Origin: an uncultured Ruminococcus sp.
Lineage (GTDB): Bacteria > Bacillota > Clostridia > Oscillospirales > Ruminococcaceae
Assembly (NCBI GenBank): GCA_947589205.1
Contig: CANQCJ010000150.1
Span: 1-5,518 of the forward strand
Direction of reading: 5' to 3'
DNA length: 5,518 bases
Below, piece by piece: positions 1-4,545 of the stretch. The notes beneath the pieces are model-generated. The model was given only the letters and a program-made list of their open reading frames with translations. It was not told where the DNA came from and did no database searches. Within the stretch, counting starts at the first letter, position 1; each line of letters starts with the position of its first letter. A program made the translations under genes and the position numbers.

Positions 1-176
1 GTTATCGGCACTGCCGTATTTATTTCCGGACGGCTGCCGTACTCCGAAACAAAGCTGTCGGGCAGCGCGCCCGAATAATAGCTGACCGCCGTCATTATAA
101 CGGCGCAGACCGCTCCGGTCACGGCGGCTATGCACCTTGACAGCCTTGCGGCAAGCGCGGCTTTTGTTTTTTTCAA
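1..176 (-). CDS. N-terminus of an exported or membrane-anchored protein, possibly SpoIVB-like (partial)
   Basis: The gene runs off the left edge, so only the first 58 codons are visible. I place the start at a TTG codon (174-176), because the complementary strand carries GGTGATC (181-187), which fits the 3' end of 16S rRNA, at suitable spacing, and because this frame gives a sensible leader. Residues 2-14 are basic (KKTK, R11, R14), residues 15-31 form one hydrophobic segment, and then comes SYYSGALPDSF and a polar, presumably extracytoplasmic stretch. That is a signal peptide or N-terminal anchor. A single anchor followed by a LPDSF-type motif recalls the start of clostridial SpoIVB, the serine peptidase that signals from forespore to mother cell; nearby dpaAB fits a sporulation setting. 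This resemblance is from memory and rests on few residues. No PDZ or peptidase domain is in view, so the name is a suggestion only. Confidence 0.55.
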   Translation of the reverse strand, partial: MKKTKAALAARLSRCIAAVTGAVCAVIMTAVSYYSGALPDSFVSEYGSRPEINTAVPI

Positions 177-310
177 AAAAGATCACCGTTCCTTTCCTTT
201 TTTGTTCTTTAATTTTTCAACAAATTTATTTTTGACCGCTTTTAAAACTTCATTCAATCGGTCAAGCAAGTATTATTTTCATTGGCTCTTATGTAATTTT
301 CTGCTTTTGC

Positions 311-339
311 TTGATTTTTTTTTAATAGTATGTTATAAT
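311..339 (+). promoter_or_regulatory. SigA-type extended -10 promoter for the membrane-protein/beta-helix unit
   Basis: TTGATT (311-316; four of six matches to TTGACA) is followed after exactly 17 bp by a perfect TATAAT (334-339), which is preceded by TGT (331-333), the extended -10 signature. Transcription would begin near 346, leaving a leader of about 36 nt before the ATG at 382. The spacer contains nine consecutive T residues. The -10 lies inside the left arm of an inverted repeat, so the promoter may be controlled there. Confidence 0.7.
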
Positions 340-362
340 ATAGTTCGTTGAGAATATTATAA
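333..362. repeat. 9-bp inverted repeat over the -10 and start site
   Basis: TTATAATAT (333-341) and ATATTATAA (354-362) are exact reverse complements separated by 12 bp, so the arm centres are 21 bp apart, about two helical turns. The dyad covers the -10 box and the expected transcription start, the usual place for a repressor operator. Because both arms are pure A/T in an AT-rich spacer, chance is a real alternative. The right arm also places a TATAAT on the opposite strand. Confidence 0.4.
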
Positions 363-370
363 AACATTTA

Positions 371-375
371 AGAGG
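371..375 (+). promoter_or_regulatory. Ribosome binding site for the membrane protein
   Basis: AGAGG sits 6 nt before the ATG at 382, in the context AAGAGGT. It is a moderate Shine-Dalgarno match and supports this start over later in-frame methionines such as residue 43. Confidence 0.55.
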
Positions 376-381
376 TATTTT

Positions 382-1014
382 ATGTCAAAAAAAAGCAGAC
401 TCGATAAACAAAAGCAAGAACAAATAAGACAAAAAAAGCTCGCCGAATCAGACGAGCTTAAAGAAAAGGAAGCGGCTAAGCATAGAGAGAGCAAAAGCGC
501 GAAAAAAATGCGGCGTGCGGCAAAGCGCGGCTATGCCAACATCTGGCTGACGATCTTTACCGTGATAATGCTGGGCGCGTTTGCATATTCGGGGTTTTTC
601 TGGGGCGGCGTTACGGTAGTGGGTTCGCTCGAGGGCCTTGCCGAACAGATCTCACACAAGACCGCCTACATGATGCTCGGCGGGATAATCCTCATGCTTG
701 CAGGGATATTCATTTCCCTCCGCAGACATTATAAGCTCCAGTCGCTTTTTGTCCTGCCGGGCTTCGCGCTGTATTTTTATTCGGCTAACGTCATAATAAA
801 CGACATTCGTCACGAGCTTTCCACCCGCGCCGTCGACCCGCAGCTTATCGGCATGGACAAGGACTACGTTTATCGGCACTATCCTATAATAATAACGGCT
901 GCCTTTTCCGCGCTGATACTGCTTATCTCCGTTATCATAACGCTGAGAAAACGCCATAAACAAAAAATAGAGCGCGACAACGCTCCCGTGGAAAGTATCG
1001 TAAAAAACGATTGA
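382..1014 (+). CDS. Four-helix membrane protein of unknown function
   Basis: I do not recognise this 210-residue protein. Residues 1-50 are highly charged and rich in Lys, Arg, Glu and Gln, probably a helical or coiled-coil cytoplasmic tail. Four hydrophobic segments follow at about 53-75, 95-113, 119-139 and 167-188. Basic residues lie in the N-tail, in the short loop between helices 2 and 3 (RRHYK, 114-118) and in the C-tail (RKRHKQK), so both ends should be cytoplasmic; the 27-residue loop between helices 3 and 4 would face outside. No catalytic or binding motif is apparent. It has its own promoter and ribosome binding site, and the beta-helix gene begins 34 nt downstream with no terminator between, so the two are probably cotranscribed. 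Codon 2-4 contain an A8 run. It is clearly a real gene from promoter, ribosome binding site and topology, but its role is open. Confidence 0.85.
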   Translation: MSKKSRLDKQKQEQIRQKKLAESDELKEKEAAKHRESKSAKKMRRAAKRGYANIWLTIFTVIMLGAFAYSGFFWGGVTVVGSLEGLAEQISHKTAYMMLGGIILMLAGIFISLRRHYKLQSLFVLPGFALYFYSANVIINDIRHELSTRAVDPQLIGMDKDYVYRHYPIIITAAFSALILLISVIITLRKRHKQKIERDNAPVESIVKND

Positions 1015-1032
1015 ATTTTTTATAAAGAAAAA

Positions 1033-1042
1033 GGAAAGGAAG
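1033..1042 (+). promoter_or_regulatory. Ribosome binding site for the beta-helix protein
   Basis: GGAAAGGAAG contains two tandem AGGA-type matches; the second (AGGAAG, 1037-1042) is 6 nt before the ATG at 1049. This supports the chosen start, which also gives a proper signal peptide. Confidence 0.6.
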
Positions 1043-1048
1043 AAAAAA

Positions 1049-2908
1049 ATGCTGAAAAAAATAATATCCGCGGCTGTCTGCCTGCCTCTGCTGGCGTCCG
1101 CCGTGAGACCCTTGTGCGCCGCGCGCGCCGACAGCGCCGCACCGCTGCCGGAGGAATATTTGAACGTAAAAGACTTTGGCGCAAGGGGCACGGACGACAG
1201 GAGCGACTTTGAAGCGATACAGTCCGCGCTAAACGAGGCTCTTAACGCAGGAGATACCGTTACGGTATATATCCCCGAGGGAAATTATTTTCTTGACAAC
1301 ACTTTAAGGATATATTCAAACACTCATCTGCTGCTCGACGAAAACGCGCGGCTCATTCGTTCGGACGAGAGCAAATATATGCTTTCAAACGGCATAGACC
1401 CGAACGGCAGCGATACCGATTATAACCGTTCGCACGACATAACCGTCACCGGCGGCGTCTGGGACGGCAACGTCAACGACACCATGCTGGCAAAGGGCTT
1501 GGTGAAAATGTGGAACGCTAAAGACATAACCTTTGATAACACGATCTTCACCGAATGCTGCGGAACGCATTTCGTGCTCTTTAACGGCGTAAAGGACGTT
1601 AATATCACCAACACCGAATTTTGTGATTTTATCCCCTTTTCCGGAAGCGAAAGGCAGTACACCTCCCAGACAAAGGCAAAATTCAACTACCGCTACTGCG
1701 AGGCTCTGCATATAGATTTCCGCTCGCCGCAGGAGGATCCCGCCGGTATCGGCGTACCGTGTATAAACGTCACGGTAAGCGGCTGCAGGTTTTCAAACGT
1801 CCCCGCGGGCGTCGGAACGCACCACACTTACGATGAGATAGACACCCAGAACGTCAGCATTTTTGACAACACCTTTGAAAACTGCGCCTTTTACTGCGTG
1901 GACGCTTCAAGCTTTTCCTCCTTTGCGGTCTATGACAACGCCGCTTCAGGCTGCGGCGGACTTATCTACGCGGCGGATTCGACCGGCACGGTCAGCGGCA
2001 ATACTTTAAACGCAGTAAGCGAGATAAAGGGCAGCATCTATTATCATTCCAAAGACACCAAATTCATACATTCGGCAAAGCTCACCAAAAACAGCCGCGT
2101 CAATATGAGCAATAATTCCTTGAGCAGCTCCTCCGGCTGCGGCATAGCCGCCGTCAACGGCGCGTATGTAAACGCGCGGGGAAATACCATAATAAACGCT
2201 TCGATAAACGGCATACTTATCCAAAACTGCACCGATTCGGATATTACCGAAAATACCATAAACGGCTGCGGCGAAAACGGCATTCTTTTAAAGAAAAATT
2301 CCAAGGTCGGCAGCATCGAAAGCAATCAAATATACAATGCCGGCGGCCACGGCATAGCGGCAAGCTCCTCCGCGATCGTTTCTTCTAAGAGAAATACCGT
2401 CTCAAACGCCGGCAAGCACGGGGTCTATCTTACTTCAAAAAGCAAAGCCGATATGAGATACGAACAGATAAGCGGCTGCGCTTCAAGCGGATTTTACGCC
2501 TCAGATCACTCCTCGCTGACCGCCTCGGACTGTCTTGTGTCCTTCTGCGGCGCGAACGCCTTTACCATAGCTTCAGGCTCAAACGCCGGCATATCCGATT
2601 GCAGCATTTACAAAAACGGCGGCATGGATCTGCGCGCGGCTTCGGCGGCGAAAAACGTCGTGTTTAAAAACAACGGCTCGGACAAGCGCAAAACGAAGAT
2701 CTCAAAAAGCTGTTCGGTAAAGGTCTCGGCGCTGAAAAAAACGCTCGCCGGCATTAGGTTTGAAGCTTCTCTTATCGACGGCGAGCCCTTGGTAAGCTCT
2801 AAGCTTAAACAGGACAAGGATTTCACCGCCGATGTTGACGGAGAAAATATTTTGCTTAAGGGCATAGGCGATTATCGGGGAACGCTCGTCAAAATTTTAG
2901 AAAACTAA
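1049..2908 (+). CDS. Secreted right-handed parallel beta-helix protein, pectate-lyase superfamily
   Basis: The 619-residue product starts with a signal peptide (KK at 3-4, hydrophobic core 5-18, likely cleavage after ARA at about 27). Residues 39-105 match the Pectate_lyase_3 opening: NVKDFGARGTDD, an AIQSAL helix, then VYIPEGNYFLD. Residues 130-345 contain beta-helix turns ending in Asn-x-(Ile/Phe), interrupted by a long loop (about 188-245) bearing EALHIDF, followed by GVGTHH (255-259). Residues 356-540 are eight regular rungs of 23-24 residues with an N-x-I....G-I pattern. A small C-terminal segment (about 546-619) ending in GIGDYRGTLVKI looks like a beta-sandwich of the kind appended to surface proteins. 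There is no LPXTG sorting signal or dockerin. Such folds usually bind or cleave polysaccharide; substrate and catalytic activity cannot be told here. It is probably cotranscribed with the upstream membrane protein. The fold assignment is firm, the function is not. Confidence 0.9.
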   Translation: MLKKIISAAVCLPLLASAVRPLCAARADSAAPLPEEYLNVKDFGARGTDDRSDFEAIQSALNEALNAGDTVTVYIPEGNYFLDNTLRIYSNTHLLLDENARLIRSDESKYMLSNGIDPNGSDTDYNRSHDITVTGGVWDGNVNDTMLAKGLVKMWNAKDITFDNTIFTECCGTHFVLFNGVKDVNITNTEFCDFIPFSGSERQYTSQTKAKFNYRYCEALHIDFRSPQEDPAGIGVPCINVTVSGCRFSNVPAGVGTHHTYDEIDTQNVSIFDNTFENCAFYCVDASSFSSFAVYDNAASGCGGLIYAADSTGTVSGNTLNAVSEIKGSIYYHSKDTKFIHSAKLTKNSRVNMSNNSLSSSSGCGIAAVNGAYVNARGNTIINASINGILIQNCTDSDITENTINGCGENGILLKKNSKVGSIESNQIYNAGGHGIAASSSAIVSSKRNTVSNAGKHGVYLTSKSKADMRYEQISGCASSGFYASDHSSLTASDCLVSFCGANAFTIASGSNAGISDCSIYKNGGMDLRAASAAKNVVFKNNGSDKRKTKISKSCSVKVSALKKTLAGIRFEASLIDGEPLVSSKLKQDKDFTADVDGENILLKGIGDYRGTLVKILEN

Positions 2909-2915
2909 AAAACTG

Positions 2916-2956
2916 ACGCGGCAGGCTTTTTATGACCTGCCGCGTTTTTGTTTTTT
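2916..2956 (+). terminator. Rho-independent terminator after the beta-helix gene
   Basis: ACGCGGCAGG (2916-2925) pairs perfectly with CCTGCCGCGT (2936-2945) around a 10-nt loop, and is followed by a T-rich tail of five and six T residues split by one G (2945-2956). It starts 8 nt after the stop codon. It isolates the dpaAB unit from upstream transcription. Confidence 0.92.
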
Positions 2957-2973
2957 CACGGAAAAAACCATAC

Positions 2974-3005
2974 ACACAAATAGATCCGTAAGAATATATT
3001 ATAAT
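2974..3005 (+). promoter_or_regulatory. Candidate promoter of dpaAB, SigK-like
   Basis: AATATATTA (2993-3001) matches the SigK -10 form CATAnnnTA except at its first base, and ACA (2974-2976), fitting the minimal SigK -35 core AC, lies 16 bp upstream. In B. subtilis and C. difficile dipicolinate synthase is transcribed in the mother cell under SigK, which agrees. A perfect TATAAT also occurs at 3000-3005, but no TTGACA-like -35 is present 16-18 bp before it, so a SigA promoter is less likely. The consensus is short and the region AT-rich, so this is tentative. Confidence 0.4.
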
Positions 3006-3009
3006 ATCC

Positions 3010-3034
3010 CCCGCGCATGGGTCCGGGGCGCGGG
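3010..3034 (+). other. GC-rich hairpin in the dpaA leader
   Basis: CCCGCGC (3010-3016) and GCGCGGG (3028-3034) form a perfect 7-bp GC stem with an 11-nt loop, ending two bases before the Shine-Dalgarno sequence. With a start site predicted near 3008-3012 the hairpin would sit at the very 5' end of the mRNA, where it could protect the transcript from 5'-end decay. No T-tract follows, so it is not a terminator. Confidence 0.5.
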
Positions 3035-3036
3035 CA

Positions 3037-3044
3037 TAAGGAGG
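3037..3044 (+). promoter_or_regulatory. Strong Shine-Dalgarno sequence deciding the dpaA start
   Basis: TAAGGAGG is a full-length Shine-Dalgarno match placed 8 nt before the ATG at 3053. It argues against the in-frame ATG at 3017, which lies in the hairpin loop, has no ribosome binding site and is next to the predicted transcription start. Confidence 0.85.
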
Positions 3045-3052
3045 ACAGCGTT

Positions 3053-3931
3053 ATGAATGAAAACAAAAACAGACCGGTGTTTGTGGTAGCAGGCTCTGAC
3101 AAACGACAGCTTTATGCAGCGATCCGCCTGAGCCGCTGCGCCGACGTATATACCTACAAGACAGACGGAAAAGCCGAGGGCGTAAAAGAGCTCGTTTCAT
3201 TCGACGAGCTTGAAAGAAAAGCGGATATGCTGCTTTTGCCCATGCCCTGCGGGAACGGTCTTAATATTCCCTGCGCCTGCGGTCAGCTTACCTGTCGGGA
3301 GCTTATACCCTGCCTTGCCAAACGCGCTTTGGTTGCGGGCGGCAAAATGGGTACGGCTATGATAGAATATTTTAATTCCCTGGGCTTCGACACCGCCGAT
3401 TATTTAAGGCGCGAGGAGCTTGCGGTAAAAAACTGCGTACCTACCGCCGAGGGCGCGCTCGCTCTTGCAATGAACGAGCTAGAGGTCACTATCCACGGCA
3501 CAAGAACGCTTATCTGCGGCTGGGGAAGAGTCGCAAAGGCCTGCGCGAGACTTTTTGCCGCCGCCGGAGCTAAAGCTTCTGTAACGGCAAGAGACCGAGG
3601 TCAGCTTGCCGAAGCGGAATGCTGCGGCTTTGAAGCCTTTAGTCTCGATCAATTGTTTTTGCGCGCGGGCGGCTTTAAGCTGATAATAAACACGATCCCG
3701 GCTATGATACTTAACGAAGAGGTCATACGCGAAACTCAAAGCGGCTGCCTTATAATAGACCTCGCTTCAAAGCCGGGAGGCACGGACTTTGACGCCTGTG
3801 CAAAATATTCGCGCAGGGCTGTCCACGCCCTCTCTCTCCCCGGAAAATGCGCTCCCGTTACAGCGGGCGAGATAATCGCCGATACTGCGCTGAACATCTT
3901 TCATGAAAGGAGCGGCATAAATGTCACTTAA
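3053..3931 (+). CDS. dpaA: Dipicolinate synthase subunit A
   Basis: DpaA (SpoVFA) acts with DpaB in the mother cell of sporulating cells to oxidise the DapA product of the lysine pathway to dipicolinic acid, which as a calcium chelate fills the spore core and gives heat resistance. At 292 residues it is close to the B. subtilis protein (about 297). Residues 8-128 form the N-terminal domain (VVAGSDKRQL at the start); VPTAEGALALAM (129-140) and TIHG (146-149) lead into a Rossmann nucleotide-binding fold with GWGRVA (156-161) and an Arg (180) at the end of the second strand, fitting NADPH. Family signatures NTIPAMILN (213-221), IDLASKPGGTDFD (235-247) and LPGKCAPVTAGEI (262-274) are clear. I use the ATG at 3053 because of the TAAGGAGG before it. 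The last 11 bp overlap dpaB. The protein has 14 cysteines, five of them within residues 66-87, which is unusual. Confidence 0.95.
   Translation: MNENKNRPVFVVAGSDKRQLYAAIRLSRCADVYTYKTDGKAEGVKELVSFDELERKADMLLLPMPCGNGLNIPCACGQLTCRELIPCLAKRALVAGGKMGTAMIEYFNSLGFDTADYLRREELAVKNCVPTAEGALALAMNELEVTIHGTRTLICGWGRVAKACARLFAAAGAKASVTARDRGQLAEAECCGFEAFSLDQLFLRAGGFKLIINTIPAMILNEEVIRETQSGCLIIDLASKPGGTDFDACAKYSRRAVHALSLPGKCAPVTAGEIIADTALNIFHERSGINVT
3906..3912 (+). promoter_or_regulatory. Ribosome binding site for dpaB inside dpaA
   Basis: AAAGGAG lies within the end of dpaA, 8 nt before the dpaB ATG at 3921. Together with the 11-bp gene overlap it suggests coupled translation and near-equal production of the two subunits. 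Confidence 0.75.
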
Positions 3932-4499
3932 CGGAATAAAAATAGGCTTTGCCGTAAGCGGCTCCTTCTGCACCTTCAAGCGTGCCTTCGAGCAAGCCGA
4001 GATCCTTGTAAACGCCGGCGCGAGCCTCACCCCGATACTGAGCTTCAACGCCGCCAATATCGACACGCGCTTCGGTACGGCTAAGGAAAATACCGAAAAA
4101 ATAGAGAGCATATGCGGAGCAAGGGCTATAAAAACTCTCGAGCAGGCAGAACCGATAGGACCTAAAAAAATGTTCGATATTTTTCTTATATGCCCCTGCA
4201 CCTCCACCACAATGGGCAAGCTTGCAAACGCCATATACGATACGCCGGTCACTCTCGGCGCAAAATCGCATCTGAGAAGCCGCAAAAACGTGCTGATAGC
4301 CGCCTCTACCAACGACGCGCTCAGCGCGGGCGCGAAAAACATAGGCGCGCTTTTAAATACAAAATATTATTTTTTCGTTCCTCTCGCTCAGGACGACGCC
4401 GTAAACAAACCGGCCTCGCTCTCCTGTGATTTTTCAAAGGTCCCGGAAGCCGTCCGAGCCGCTCTCGATAACGTACAGCTGCAGCCTATACTGCTTTAA
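3921..4499 (+). CDS. dpaB: Dipicolinate synthase subunit B (flavoprotein)
   Basis: DpaB (SpoVFB) is the flavoprotein-like partner of DpaA in dipicolinic acid synthesis; both subunits are needed in B. subtilis. The product has 192 residues against about 200 there. Residues 6-18 (IKIGFAVSGSFCT) are the first strand and phosphate-binding turn of the flavoprotein fold. Further signatures are FNAANIDTRFG (42-52), AEPIGPK (76-82), the region CPCTSTTMGKLANAIYDTPV (91-110), ASTNDALS (128-135), and near the C-terminus FFVPLAQDDAVNKP and QLQPILL, all matching the family. Translation is probably coupled to dpaA through the overlap and the internal ribosome binding site. In B. subtilis asd, dapG and dapA follow; here the next gene is convergent and unrelated, so the operon seems to end with dpaB. 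Cys at 91 and 93 replace residues that I recall as non-cysteine in Bacillus. Confidence 0.95.
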   Translation: MSLNGIKIGFAVSGSFCTFKRAFEQAEILVNAGASLTPILSFNAANIDTRFGTAKENTEKIESICGARAIKTLEQAEPIGPKKMFDIFLICPCTSTTMGKLANAIYDTPVTLGAKSHLRSRKNVLIAASTNDALSAGAKNIGALLNTKYYFFVPLAQDDAVNKPASLSCDFSKVPEAVRAALDNVQLQPILL

Positions 4500-4503
4500 A
4501 AAA

Positions 4504-4545
4504 TTTTTCGCCGCACCGTGCATCAAACACAAGTGCGGCGAAAGC
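4504..4545. terminator. Convergent, probably bidirectional terminator hairpin
   Basis: TTTCGCCGCAC (4506-4516) and GTGCGGCGAAA (4533-4543) form a perfect 11-bp stem with a 16-nt loop, in the 46 bases between two converging stop codons. Read on the minus strand the stem is followed by AA and then six T residues, a good terminator for the amidohydrolase gene. Read on the plus strand the tail is only TTATTTC, so termination of dpaB is plausible but weaker. Confidence 0.8.

Larger units (their letters stand above)
177..381. other. Divergent AT-rich intergenic region
   Basis: This 205-base spacer separates two divergently read genes. It holds the leader of the minus-strand gene (two AGGA motifs at 189-202 and GGTGATC at 181-187, read on the complementary strand), a T9 run (315-323), the forward promoter (311-339), a 9-bp inverted repeat (333-362) and the ribosome binding site of the membrane-protein gene (371-375). 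Base composition is far more AT-rich than the flanking genes. I find no convincing promoter for the minus-strand gene; a TATAAT on the complementary strand at 356-361 lacks a good -35. Confidence 0.6.

Noticed and set aside
189..202. A 14-base word shared, in inverted orientation, with 1028-1041
   Set aside because: Both copies are purine-rich leaders with tandem AGGA motifs just before start codons, which ribosome-binding function explains.
130..351. A 73-residue plus-strand open frame rich in Phe and Leu
   Set aside because: It lies over the minus-strand gene and the T-rich spacer, has no ribosome binding site, and its composition is what poly-T DNA gives in translation.
387..394. A8 run at codons 2-4 of the membrane protein as a phase-variation switch
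   Set aside because: The run is short and coded by ordinary Lys codons in a Lys-rich tail; no second alternative start or frame supports switching.
652..1191. A 179-residue minus-strand open frame
   Set aside because: It is antisense across two plus-strand genes with better start signals and recognisable features, and its product shows no coherent domain.
2969..2976. CATACACA as a SigE-type -10 before dpaA
   Set aside because: It matches seven of eight consensus bases, but the expected -35 position falls in the T-tract of the preceding terminator and does not resemble the SigE -35.
3017..3052. ATG at 3017 as an earlier in-frame start of dpaA
   Set aside because: It lies in a hairpin loop near the predicted transcription start, has no Shine-Dalgarno, and would add 12 residues not seen in the family; the ATG at 3053 has TAAGGAGG at ideal spacing.
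3767..4342. A 191-residue minus-strand open frame
   Set aside because: It lies antisense to the unmistakable dpaA and dpaB coding regions; the openness is a side effect of their codon bias.
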